DNA of 64,000 nt from Acinetobacter cumulans. GTDB taxonomy: Bacteria > Pseudomonadota > Gammaproteobacteria > Pseudomonadales > Moraxellaceae. Location of the stretch: contig NZ_CP035934.2 of the NCBI RefSeq assembly GCF_003024525.3, forward strand, positions 1,674,001 through 1,738,000. The letters are read 5' to 3'. Made by a program: the position numbers and the translations under genes. The notes beneath the pieces are model-generated. The model worked only from the letters and a program-made list of their open reading frames with translations, was not told the DNA's origin and did no database searches. How positions within the stretch are numbered: position 1 is the first letter of the stretch; every line of letters begins with the position of its first letter. Shown here piece by piece: positions 8,133 through 16,272 of this stretch.

Positions 8133-8890
8133 ATGATTTTAGTCACAGGTGCCACAGGAAACTTAGGACAAAGCGCCGTTAAACAATTACAGCAACATTT
8201 ACCTTTAAATGAATTTTCTGTTTTGGCCAGAAGCCAAAACAAGGCACAGCAATATTTGAATCAAGGGATGAAAGTGATCTATGGCGATTTTGATCAGCCA
8301 CAAACTTTAGAGGAAGCTTTTCGAGGCATAAAAAAACTGTTGCTGATTTCAACAATGGAGCAAAACCGATTTGAACAGCATAAAAATGTTATTGATGCTG
8401 CAAAAAAGCAGGCGTAAAACACATATTTTATACCAGCTTGGCAATTCAAAATATTGAAACTTCTGCGGTTAAAGATTTGATGATTAGTCATTTTCAAACC
8501 GAGGACTATCTTAAAGCGAGCGGTTTGAAATACACCATTTTACGTAACAGCATGTACGCAGAAGCCATTCCGCAAATTATTGGTGAACAGGCGATTGCAA
8601 CAGGTTTAGCTTTGGCAGGCGGAGCAGGCAAAGTGCCTTATGCATTACGTGCAGAATTTGGTGAAGCTGCTGCAAATGCATTAATGCAGGATGGGCATGA
8701 AAATAAAATCTACTCGCTGGTGGGTAGTCGTACGTACAGCTATCAGGATATTGCAGATTTGCTGTCAGAAATTTCAAAGCAAAAAGTGAATTATCAAAAT
8801 TTAGATGATGCTAGTTATCGAGATATGTTGCATAGCATCGGTTTGCCAGACTTTATAGTTTATTTAACGCATGGCACGGTTGCAGACGTT
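8133..8890 (+). pseudogene. QorB-like NmrA-family quinone reductase, frameshifted and 3'-truncated
   Basis: The start MILVTGATGNLG is the Rossmann motif of NmrA/QorB proteins, and an AGGA sequence precedes ATG 8133. The frame breaks at the A6 run 8402-8407: one more A restores AAKKAGVKHIFYTS and the rest of the domain (LRNSMYAE, YSYQDIADLL, IGLPDF). The QorB part then ends after roughly 250 codons and runs directly into nitroreductase sequence, so about 40 C-terminal residues are missing. Both a frameshift and a deletion affect it. The frameshift alone could be a homopolymer sequencing error; the fusion could not. Confidence 0.8.
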
Positions 8891-9493
8891 ATGCAACCAA
8901 GCAAATGGACGGGTGAAAAGCTCGATCAAGCCGATGTTGATTTAATATTAGAAGCTGCACGTTTAGCGCCAACTTCTGCTGGTTTACAGCCATATCATAT
9001 TATTTCAATTAGCAATCAAGCACTGAAAGAGCAAATTTCACCTGTTGCGTTGAATCAACCGCAAATTACTCAGTCTTCACATCTATTGGTCTTTACTGCA
9101 TGGGATAGCATTCCAGATGAACGAATTGACGAGCGTTATAATTCAATGAATACAGAGCGCAACTTACCGCTTGATACCACAATGGATGTGGTGCAAAACC
9201 TAAAAAATCTATTTGCTGGTTTTACTGAGGAGCAGCAATATCACCATACTGCAAAGCAAGCACATATTGGCTTTGGTGTGGCCATTGCAGCGGCTGCTGA
9301 ATTGGGTATTGATGCAACGCCTATGGAGGGCTTTGATAAAGAAGGTTTAGATGAGTTACTAGGCTTAAAAGAAAAAGGACTTAAATCTGTTGTGCTATTG
9401 GCTTTAGGGCGCCGTAATCCTGAAAAAGACTGGTTACTCGGTTTGAAAAAATTCCGCATATCGCGTGATGAGTTTGTAACGGATATTCATTAA
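8891..9493 (+). pseudogene. Nitroreductase-family protein, 5'-truncated and fused to qorB
   Basis: From about residue PSKW on, the open frame (continuous from 8438) matches an FMN nitroreductase of the NfsB/YdgI kind: AARLAPTSAGLQPYHI, then QAHIGFGVAIAAAAELGIDATPMEGF and a C-terminal LALGRR. Usual length is near 200 residues. Here the first 15-20, which help bind FMN, are replaced by qorB sequence. The domain could still be translated as part of the fusion from a TTG near 8438, so function cannot be excluded. A terminator follows at 9508. Confidence 0.65.
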
Positions 9494-9507
9494 GTACAGT
9501 GGTAATA

Positions 9508-9533
9508 ACAAAGCCCCATAGTGGGGCTTTGTT
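9508..9533. terminator. Bidirectional terminator
   Basis: ACAAAGCCCC-ATA..-GGGGCTTTGTT is a strong perfect stem between the nitroreductase fragment and the convergent zinc peptidase gene. Confidence 0.75.
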
Positions 9534-9614
9534 ATTTGCTTCATTCATTTCTGCATTTGCCAAATATTGCTAAATACATATTTGTTAAATGTGGTAGCAA
9601 CTTGTGACTGTCGC

Positions 9615-10691
9615 CTAAGCCTGATTTTTAAGTGTCATATTGAGCAGTTTATGATGAATAAACCGCAATTTATCCAATACCGGATTTGACAGCGTAAACG
9701 GATATGCATCATCTAAGCCCATGCTGCGGTTTAATGCATTTAAATTAAAAGTTAATGTCATCCAATGTTGTAGCAAAAGGTCAAAATCCTGCGCGCCAAT
9801 TGGATTTTCTTTAAGTTCTAAATTGTTTAAATCTGATTTATTGGTTTTAACCACTAAGCCAGCATAGTAGGCTGTTTCTAAAGTATCCATCATGTGTAAA
9901 TAATGTGCCCAAGTTTCTGCCCAATCTTCCCATGGATGCGTACTGGCATAAGAGCTTACATAAAAATCGGCCCAGTTTTGTGGTGCGCCATCGTTATAAT
10001 GGCGTTTAAGCGCTTCGTTGTAATCTTGACGCTCATCACCAAATAGTTCACGGAATTCGTCTATTAACTCTGGGTGTAAGTGTTGCATTAAGTCAAAATA
10101 ATAATGACCACTTTCATGGCGGAAATGTCCCAGAAGCGTACGGTAGTTTTCACCCATTTTGACCCGTGTTGTTTCACGGTAAATCACATCTGCTTCACTC
10201 GCATTGAGTGTAATCACACCTTGAGCGTGTCCGGTCATCACCGGGAAATCTGCTTGTGGCATCAAAAAATCAAATCTGAGACCAAAGCGATCGTTATCGG
10301 ATCGTTTAGGGCGAGGCATGATATTTAAACGTTGCATTAAATATAAGAAACGACGTTTGGCATGTTCTAGACGTGCCCAATAGACAAGATGATCTGGATT
10401 GTCTAAGGAGGGAATGGTATGTGTAAGCAGGCAAGATTCACAGTAAATTTCACTACTTTCGGCAGGAATAACCCAGTTACAGACTTGATGGTGCTGATAG
10501 TTATAGCAAGGTTTGAAGCGTTTACCTGCAATAGATGGATTGAGTGCAAGCCAAAGTGTGTCGCTGTGCTTCGTAAAACCACACATTTCTTTTTCTGAGG
10601 CACTATAACCTAAGGTTGTTTTGCAATTTACGCAGTGCGAGTTGGCAAAAAACACCTGATTGCCACAAGTAGTACATGCAAAATACTTCAT
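9615..10691 (-). CDS. Putative zinc-binding metallopeptidase with N-terminal zinc ribbon
   Basis: This 358-residue protein starts with a cysteine-rich zinc-ribbon region (C6xxC9, C20xxC23, then C62, C71, C84xxC87). It has an HESGH motif at H192-H196 that fits the HExxH zinc protease signature. This is the layout of the putative zinc-binding metallopeptidase family known from many Proteobacteria. There is no signal peptide, so it is cytoplasmic. The natural substrate is not known. It appears monocistronic, with a terminator shared with the opposite strand. Confidence 0.75.
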   Translation of the reverse strand: MKYFACTTCGNQVFFANSHCVNCKTTLGYSASEKEMCGFTKHSDTLWLALNPSIAGKRFKPCYNYQHHQVCNWVIPAESSEIYCESCLLTHTIPSLDNPDHLVYWARLEHAKRRFLYLMQRLNIMPRPKRSDNDRFGLRFDFLMPQADFPVMTGHAQGVITLNASEADVIYRETTRVKMGENYRTLLGHFRHESGHYYFDLMQHLHPELIDEFRELFGDERQDYNEALKRHYNDGAPQNWADFYVSSYASTHPWEDWAETWAHYLHMMDTLETAYYAGLVVKTNKSDLNNLELKENPIGAQDFDLLLQHWMTLTFNLNALNRSMGLDDAYPFTLSNPVLDKLRFIHHKLLNMTLKNQA

Positions 10692-11020
10692 AAATAACTG
10701 CCGTCCTCATGATATGACCTAAAGCGAAGTACAAGCGATCTACTTGATATTTTTACATAATCAAAAGTGTACGACAGCAGTATTTTGTCAGCTTAGCGTG
10801 AACAGCAAGCTAAAAAATTGACGGGATTTACTCTAGCTGTATTCCGATACTATTTACTTGCCTGAAATCATGCACAGCTTTGGCAGTATGCACAGCAAAA
10901 ATGTTAACTAAGCCCTAAGTTTGCGCATACGCATTAAAACTGCGCAATTATTCATCAATTAAAGACAAAAAACAGCCATTACAAGAATAAAAAACTTGGC
11001 ATGTATTCTGCATTTAATCG
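10692..11020. other. Intergenic region upstream of the NikR-like operon
   Basis: About 330 bp without a gene. It must contain the promoter of the peptidase (minus strand) and that of the operon beginning at 11065. The second may include TATTCT near 11004 but no clear -35 box. I see no other repeat or RNA structure. Confidence 0.4.
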
Positions 11021-11050
11021 GGTATTACGAAAAATAATTTTGGTAATACC
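11021..11050. promoter_or_regulatory. NikR-type operator, GTATTA-N16-TAATAC
   Basis: The perfect inverted repeat GGTATTAC (11021-11028) / GTAATACC (11043-11050) has the half-site size and 28-bp overall geometry of the E. coli NikR operator, GTATGA-N16-TCATAC. It lies 14 bp upstream of the first start codon of an operon that itself encodes a NikR homologue. Autoregulation is therefore very likely. Confidence 0.75.
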
Positions 11051-11064
11051 AAAAGGAGCAGCGC

Positions 11065-11187
11065 ATGAAAAATACGTATCTACGCTTAATGATCAAAATA
11101 CTGCCGTTATTCAAGCAATTTATGGTGGAACTGTTCAGTGCACGTGCAGGGTTATATATCAAGCAAAATCAGGCTGATAAAGGATAA
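11065..11187 (+). CDS. Small 40-aa basic, amphipathic protein
   Basis: A short open frame starts at ATG 11065 with an excellent ribosome-binding site (AAAAGGAG, 7 bp spacing). It ends at TAA 11187, four bases before the NikR-like start codon. The peptide (MKNTYLRLMIKILPLFKQF at its start) is hydrophobic and basic and could associate with membranes. It is the first gene after the NikR-type operator. I do not recognise it. It may be a true small protein or a leader that couples translation to the regulator gene. Confidence 0.5.
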   Translation: MKNTYLRLMIKILPLFKQFMVELFSARAGLYIKQNQADKG

Positions 11188-11191
11188 GGTA

Positions 11192-11629
11192 ATGCCTAAA
11201 CAAAAGCTGGCACGTATCAGCATTACTGTGCCACAAAATACGGTAGATGCTTTAGATCAAAAGATTGTGGATCAGCATTATGAAAGCCGTTCACAAGCCA
11301 TTGTAGACATGATCAATAAGCATTTGATTGCAGATCAAGAGCAACGCAATGAAGTAATGGTTGGCACATTTACCTTGCTGTATGACGCCAGTGTTACGGC
11401 GCTACGTATTCAGCTTTTGGATTTACAGCAGCAGTTTTTAGAGCAAGTGGTGAGTTCGCTGCATATTCAGCTGGATGATCATAAAATTTTAGAAGTCATG
11501 ATTTTGCAAGGTCTAAGCACTGAGCTAAAAGCCATTAGTCAACATTTTATTGCCTTAAAAGGTGTTACCAAAGGGCATCTGGAATTGATGAATGCAGTTA
11601 TGCCGCCAATTCCGCAAAACGAAAAATAA
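11192..11629 (+). CDS. NikR-like ribbon-helix-helix regulator with altered metal site
   Basis: The 145-residue product has an N-terminal ribbon-helix-helix (ARISITVPQNTVDALD..ESRSQAIVDMI) and a C-terminal ACT-like NikR domain (SLHIQLDD..ILEVMILQG, GVTKGHLELM). Aligned to E. coli NikR, only H87 of the four high-affinity nickel ligands is kept (H91 here). H89 aligns with Q93, C95 with I99, and H76 falls in a glutamine-rich stretch. It may therefore sense another metal or ligand. I chose ATG 11192 with GGATAAGG upstream over the longer frame from 11138. The upstream palindrome at 11021-11050 is its likely operator. Confidence 0.8.
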   Translation: MPKQKLARISITVPQNTVDALDQKIVDQHYESRSQAIVDMINKHLIADQEQRNEVMVGTFTLLYDASVTALRIQLLDLQQQFLEQVVSSLHIQLDDHKILEVMILQGLSTELKAISQHFIALKGVTKGHLELMNAVMPPIPQNEK

Positions 11630-11644
11630 TAAAGGAGTTTAAAA

Positions 11645-11845
11645 ATGGGCCAATTCAATCATTCACATAGCAAAGCAGGCACGCTAACCCTACAGGAAAA
11701 TCAGCAAAGCAACGGGAGTGCCAAACCTAATGCATTTAAAGGCGCAAATGACCTAGCAAAATTGGGTCATTCACAATTTACACAACCGTTTTTAAGTACC
11801 AATACAAAATTTAACTGCAATGCAATTGGGGCAATCACACTATGA
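11645..11845 (+). CDS. Small 66-aa protein of unknown function
   Basis: ATG 11645 follows AAAGGAG at good spacing. The frame ends at TGA 11845, overlapping the ATG of the next gene by four bases, so translation is coupled. The product is rich in Asn, Ser, Gln and Gly with an early HSHS motif and one cysteine. It has no membrane span or signal sequence. Its place between a NikR-like regulator and a solute-binding lipoprotein suggests a part in the same system. I do not recognise the family, and a secreted or modified peptide cannot be ruled out. Confidence 0.6.
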   Translation: MGQFNHSHSKAGTLTLQENQQSNGSAKPNAFKGANDLAKLGHSQFTQPFLSTNTKFNCNAIGAITL

Positions 11846-12864
11846 TGAAAACAGCTTTTTTATCGACGTCTATACTGAGCGTCATACTACTTGCGGGTTG
11901 TGATAACACGGCGAAAGTGCCAGAACCACAAAATAAAACCGAAACAACTGCTGTCACAAAGCCCATTACGATTGGCTACAGTGATTGGCCTGGCTTTGTT
12001 GCTTGGCAAGTTGCGATTGAAAAAGGTTGGCTCAAAGAAGCTGGTGTAAATGTAGATTTTAAATGGTTTGATTATTCAGCCTCACTGTCAGCTTTTGCTG
12101 CCAACCAGTTGGATGCTGTTTTGGTGACCAATGGAGATAACTTAGTCACAGGCTCGGGTGGTACCAAAGGCGTTATGATTATGGCGACAGATTATTCTGC
12201 TGGAAATGATGTCATTATTGCAAAACCTGGTATTGAGTCGATTGCTGATCTGAAAGGCAAAAGCGTAGCAACTGAAAAAGGCTTGGTCGATCATTTGCTT
12301 TTAGCCACAGCTTTAGAAGATGCCAAGGTTAAGGCATCTGATATTAAATTGATCAATACTATGACCAATGAATTACCTCAAGTATTCGCCAGTCCAGATA
12401 TTGCAGCCATTGCAGTATGGCAACCTGTTGCAAATCAGGCATTGAAAGCAGTTGCGGGTTCAAAAATCATCTACAGCTCTAAAGATAAGCCCGGCCTGAT
12501 TTATGACACTTTGACGGTCAATATGACGCATTTATCTGCCAACAAAGAAGAATGGAAAAAAATCATTCAAGTATGGGATAAAACAGTTAAATATATTAAT
12601 GATCCAGCAACACATGCAGATGCAGTTAAAATTATGTCCACCCGTGTAGGTGTAGAACCTGCACAATATGAACAATTTATTGGTGGTACACATTTATTAG
12701 ATTTAGATGCCAATAAAAAAGTATTTACCAAAGGTGAAGGCTTTGACTCCTTGTACGGGTCGAGCTATCACGTAAATAAATTCAATGTTACCAATGGCAT
12801 TTATAAAACTGAAATGGATGTAGATGGCTCGATTTATCCAGCCTTGGTGCAAGAGCTAAAATAA
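11842..12864 (+). CDS. Solute-binding lipoprotein, urea-carboxylase-associated NitT/TauT type
   Basis: This 340-residue protein has a lipoprotein signal: a hydrophobic stretch followed by the lipobox LLAGC with Cys20. The mature part is an NMT1/TauA-type binding protein (ITIGYSDWPGFVAWQVA, FDYSASLSAFAANQLDAV, TNGDNLVTG, GNDVIIAKPGI, FASPDIAAIAVWQP). From memory this pattern fits the binding protein of the urea carboxylase-associated ABC transporter. No permease or ATPase follows. Both a permease and an ATPase without a binding protein lie 11 kb away (23635-25469), and uca is at the window start. The ligand could be urea, guanidine or a related amine. It is the last gene of the NikR-like operon. 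Confidence 0.75.
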   Translation: MMKTAFLSTSILSVILLAGCDNTAKVPEPQNKTETTAVTKPITIGYSDWPGFVAWQVAIEKGWLKEAGVNVDFKWFDYSASLSAFAANQLDAVLVTNGDNLVTGSGGTKGVMIMATDYSAGNDVIIAKPGIESIADLKGKSVATEKGLVDHLLLATALEDAKVKASDIKLINTMTNELPQVFASPDIAAIAVWQPVANQALKAVAGSKIIYSSKDKPGLIYDTLTVNMTHLSANKEEWKKIIQVWDKTVKYINDPATHADAVKIMSTRVGVEPAQYEQFIGGTHLLDLDANKKVFTKGEGFDSLYGSSYHVNKFNVTNGIYKTEMDVDGSIYPALVQELK

Positions 12865-12901
12865 TTGCATTTTGGATCTGATATTTAAGTATTTTCTATT
12901 C

Positions 12902-12927
12902 AAAGCTCTACAGATGTAGGGCTTTTG
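12902..12927 (+). terminator. Terminator of the NikR-like operon
   Basis: AAAGCTCTACA-GA-TGTAGGGCTTTT, a hairpin with one mismatch, followed by a short T run. The stretch to 13127 holds only AT-rich promoter-type sequence. Confidence 0.65.
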
Positions 12928-13127
12928 ATTATTTTTGAAATGGTGAGCTTATACGACTAGTTCTAAATATAAAAATTTGACTCTAAAATGATATAGGCCC
13001 GTACATTACTCAAAATGTATATTGATTTAAAGCCTTTAGTTAAATTATAAAAAAGTAATATGAATAGTTGTGAGCATAGAACTATAATAGCGAGCTTCTA
13101 AATATTTCTATTTTATTTTACTGTTTT

Positions 13128-14522
13128 ATGTCTTTGCTCTCTTCCTATTTTCAGCAAAACCAGTTTTGTATTTTGGTGGAATATCTCACGTCGTTGAATG
13201 AGATTTTTCCAGTAAAAAAGCAATTCGCAGGCTATCCCGCCGTAATGACTTTAGCTGACCGTGTGCATTCAGATCATGATACGTCACCGCTTGAAGCCAG
13301 TAAATTGTATCCACAAGACCTAGAAAAAGTATTGCATTTTGCTGGTAAAGGCAGAGATATTCATGATTTTGAAAACTTTTTAAAGCAAGCACGAAAGGCA
13401 GATATTCAAAATTTACTCTTACTGACAGGTGATAAGTTAAAAGAGCACAGCAACGGAGAAAACGGCACAGCGCGTAGCCGATATTTAGAGTCGGTCAATG
13501 CGGTCATGGCTGCCAAAAAAGCAGGCGGTTTTTGTATTGGTGTTGCCTTTAATCCGTTCAAATATACCGAAGCTGAACGTGATGCACAGTATTTAAAACT
13601 GCATAAAAAAATAAAAGCTGGCGCAGACTTTATTATTACCCAATTGGGCTACGACATTCAGGCGCTCAAGCAAGCAAAGGCATTTTTAACACAGCATCAC
13701 TATAGTCAAAAAATTCTTGCCTGCGTAATGCCACTTAGTTTGGCGCGGGCTAAATTTATGCTGAAGAATCAAGTGGCAGGTATAGTTATTACGCCATATA
13801 TGCTCAAGGTTTTAGAGGAAGAAAAACAAGCAGGGCTTTCAGAACGGGTGTATTTGCGCTGTGCTTTGCAGATACTCATCTGTAAACAATTAGGTTTTGC
13901 GGGTGTTGATTTATCTGCATGCCATAAACCTGCAGAGCAGGCACTGCTGGAAAGCTATATAGAGCAATATCGACATTTAAATTTGGATGCACTTGAGAAA
14001 TTGTGGAATGAACTTTGGCAGATACACACTGGCGCAGAGTTTCAGCCTGAATTGAGCTATTTTTCCCGTCCGCCATCATCCAGACAGCTTTTTAAATATC
14101 ATCAATTGCATTTAATGCATGATGCGTTGTTTGATTCAAAGCTTGGCAAAGGTGTAGGGCGTTTTATTTTTAAAGCGCAAATTTGGCAAAAAGCCACGGC
14201 TGCAAAAACTTTGTTAAAAACTGAATACATCAGTAAACATGGTGTTGTAGGCTGTGAAAGCTGTGGACAATGCCGTTTGGGCGATACTTTGTATATTTGC
14301 CCAGAAACATGCCCCAAAGGCCTCGCCAATGGGCCATGTGGTGGCACAAGTTTAGACCGCTGTGAATTTGGTGACCGCGAATGCATTCATTCTGTGAAAG
14401 CGCGCCTTGCCAAAGCAGTGCAGCAAACACAAGTATTGAAAGAAAAGCTGATACCCACTGTACCTATTGAGGTTCGTGGCACTAGTTCTTGGAAAAATTG
14501 GTATTTAGCGGCAGAAGCTTAA
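13128..14522 (+). CDS. Methylenetetrahydrofolate reductase-like protein with Cys-rich C-terminal domain
   Basis: The 464-residue protein combines an N-terminal MTHFR-type barrel (VEYLTSLNEIFPVKK, NLLLLTGDK, GVAFNPFKYTEAERD, GADFIITQLGYD) with the MTHFR_C cysteine domain at about residues 375-425 (CESCGQCRLG, CPETCPKGLANGPCGG, CEFGDREC). In other bacteria that domain is linked to Fe-S or zinc binding and acts with MetF-like proteins. Expected chemistry is folate-bound C1 reduction or transfer, in the cytoplasm. The start ATG has no clear ribosome-binding site. mesXD, a folate-independent methionine route, lies 3 kb downstream. Its substrate is uncertain. Confidence 0.75.
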   Translation: MSLLSSYFQQNQFCILVEYLTSLNEIFPVKKQFAGYPAVMTLADRVHSDHDTSPLEASKLYPQDLEKVLHFAGKGRDIHDFENFLKQARKADIQNLLLLTGDKLKEHSNGENGTARSRYLESVNAVMAAKKAGGFCIGVAFNPFKYTEAERDAQYLKLHKKIKAGADFIITQLGYDIQALKQAKAFLTQHHYSQKILACVMPLSLARAKFMLKNQVAGIVITPYMLKVLEEEKQAGLSERVYLRCALQILICKQLGFAGVDLSACHKPAEQALLESYIEQYRHLNLDALEKLWNELWQIHTGAEFQPELSYFSRPPSSRQLFKYHQLHLMHDALFDSKLGKGVGRFIFKAQIWQKATAAKTLLKTEYISKHGVVGCESCGQCRLGDTLYICPETCPKGLANGPCGGTSLDRCEFGDRECIHSVKARLAKAVQQTQVLKEKLIPTVPIEVRGTSSWKNWYLAAEA

Positions 14523-14916
14523 TAACTGATGTTACGCACTGAGTATGGATTTAATTTACCAATGACGAAAATATAGGCTTGCTCTTTGGAGTCTTACATC
14601 AAAAGTTTAAATTTAGGGAATAGCCACTGCGTCTTGCGCTTCGTTAAAGCCTTGCTTTAACTTGCTCAGGCTCGAAGTACTTTTGTTTCGGCAAAATGAG
14701 CAGTGAAACTGCGCAAGGAAACCATCTTGCGGAGCGTTACTCCTCACCGACAGAACTCGTTCACTTTCATCAAAATAACCAATAAATCACAGAAACCTTA
14801 TCAATTAGATGTAGTCCTGTCTCAAACAATTGCGGATGACGTTTTCGTGTATCAATTTTTATTACAAAGTTTAAAATTTATAAATGTTACTGCGTAACAT
14901 CAATTCATAAAAGGAA
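14523..14916. other. Gene-free region
   Basis: About 390 bp. The middle (14620-14780) has a base composition unlike its surroundings and contains GAAGTACTTTTGTTTCGGCAAAA-type sequence, which from memory recurs in Acinetobacter intergenic DNA. The only open frame, 64 codons from 14703, shows no family features and I do not consider it a gene. Confidence 0.35.
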
Positions 14917-15590
14917 TTAATCTCCTTCATCCATCGCATTGGAATAAAACTTCACCCCTAATTTGATTCGGTCACGGCCTTGGCTCATGCGCCAGCGATT
15001 GGTATCGCGCAGTGAATAGACGCAGCCACAGTATTACTGCTGATAAAATTCTTCTTTCTTACTGATTTCCAGCATGCGTACAGCGCCGCCATTTTTACGC
15101 CAGTTATAGTCCCAATATGTAATTCCGTCATAATGTGAAGCCGAACGATGACCACAGTCATTAATCTGCTGCATGTTTTTCCAGCGTGAAATTCCCAGTG
15201 AACTGCTGATTAGGCTAAAGCCATGTTCTGCTGCATATAATGCTGTACGTTCAAAGCGCATATCAAAACACATGGTACAGCGGATACCTTTTTCAGGCTC
15301 ATTTTCCATGCCTTTGGCACGTTTAAACCAGTTTTCTGTGTCGTAATCACAGTCGATAAACGGAATGTTGTGTTTTTCTGCAAAGCGGATATTTTCCTCT
15401 TTACGGATTTCATATTCTTTAACTGGATGAATATTAGGATTGTAAAAAAGATCGAAAATTCAATACCAGATTCAATTAAAGTTTCCATGACTTCGCCAGA
15501 ACAGGGCGCACAGCAAGAATGCAATAAAAGCTTGTCATGACCTGTTGGAAGCGTCAGTTTCTGACGTTCAAGTTTGTTTGACATAATCAT
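14917..15590 (-). pseudogene. queH: Epoxyqueuosine reductase QueH, disrupted twice
   Basis: The fragments together make a full QueH (DUF208): [10 protein letters not shown] near the start, then after a frameshift [12 protein letters not shown] and [10 protein letters not shown], and finally [14 protein letters not shown]. The frame breaks near 15447-15452, where the coding strand has six T residues and a seventh would restore [13 protein letters not shown] (15034-15036) sits where a glutamine codon is expected before YCGC. Intact QueH reduces epoxyqueuosine to queuosine in tRNA through Fe-S centres. As read, the gene is inactive. The A/T-run frameshift could be a sequencing error; the stop is a second, independent lesion. 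Confidence 0.85.
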
Positions 15591-15729
15591 AAGCTATAAA
15601 TATAAACTTTATATTTTAGCGATTCATGGAAATATCAAATTTCGAATATGCTGATTTTTTCTAAGTTTGAGCTGAGACAGATTCAGTACAGAGACTTAAA
15701 ATTGAAACAGATTTGAAGATGCATTTATT

Positions 15730-16170
15730 TTATTTCGCATTAATCTGCTGATTCCATTCAATCTGAAAATCATGTGCCAATTGGTCTAATTGAGTTGCTT
15801 TAAGGTTTTTAATCAGCACTTCTTGCGCTTCAAAAAAGGCATGATCAAGTGCCCGATTGACCACCAGTTCTACCAAGCAATCTGGTGCTGAATGTTCATT
15901 GCCAATCGCAAAAATTGAAGGTTCACCGACAGCAAGGTAAATGTCATACAGCGAAATGTCATGCAAAGGTTTAATCAAACTCCAGCCGCCACCAGGGCCT
16001 TTCTCAGAATCAACATATCCATGCTTTTTTAAACCCGACATGGTTCTACGTACCACAACTGGGTTTGTTTCTAGCATTTCGGCAATCTGATCGGATGTAA
16101 AAGGCTTATTTTCACGCGCCATATGTAGCAGGACATGCAGCATTCGTGAAAGTTTACTGTCTTTACGCAT
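15730..16170 (-). CDS. Rrf2-family transcriptional regulator (YwnA-like)
   Basis: The 146-residue protein has the Rrf2 winged helix: LSRMLHVLLHMA, TSDQIAEMLETNPVVVRRTMSGL and the wing GPGGGWSL. It has one isolated cysteine and not the three-cysteine Fe-S cluster site of IscR/NsrR, so it belongs to the clusterless branch. It is divergent from the FAD oxidoreductase at 16273, about 100 bp apart. The direct-repeat-like AACTTCAAAAGTTAC and AACATTAAAAGTTTC in that gap (16204-16262) are good candidate binding sites. It probably represses the flavoprotein in response to redox or thiol stress. Confidence 0.8.
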   Translation of the reverse strand: MRKDSKLSRMLHVLLHMARENKPFTSDQIAEMLETNPVVVRRTMSGLKKHGYVDSEKGPGGGWSLIKPLHDISLYDIYLAVGEPSIFAIGNEHSAPDCLVELVVNRALDHAFFEAQEVLIKNLKATQLDQLAHDFQIEWNQQINAK

Positions 16171-16199
16171 GAGGAAATTGATTATCGGAGAAATTGATA

Positions 16200-16262
16200 G
16201 ATTGTAACATTAAAAGTTTCTTATACATGGATTAAATGATATGGTAACTTCAAAAGTTACAT
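16200..16262. promoter_or_regulatory. Divergent promoter with repeated AAAAGTT motifs
   Basis: Between the Rrf2 gene and the flavoprotein gene, GTAACATTAAAAGTTTC and GTAACTTCAAAAGTTAC occur about 40 bp apart. The second is nearly palindromic (GTAACTT..AAGTTAC). They look like a paired operator for the adjacent Rrf2 regulator. Confidence 0.5.
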
Positions 16263-16272
16263 ATTAGGAATT

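Noticed and set aside
14703..14897. 64-codon frame in the gene-free region
   Set aside because: No ribosome-binding site, odd composition and no recognisable features; it lies in repeat-like intergenic sequence.
15210..15590. 126-codon minus-strand frame as a separate gene
   Set aside because: Its second half is out-of-frame QueH sequence; it is part of the queH pseudogene.
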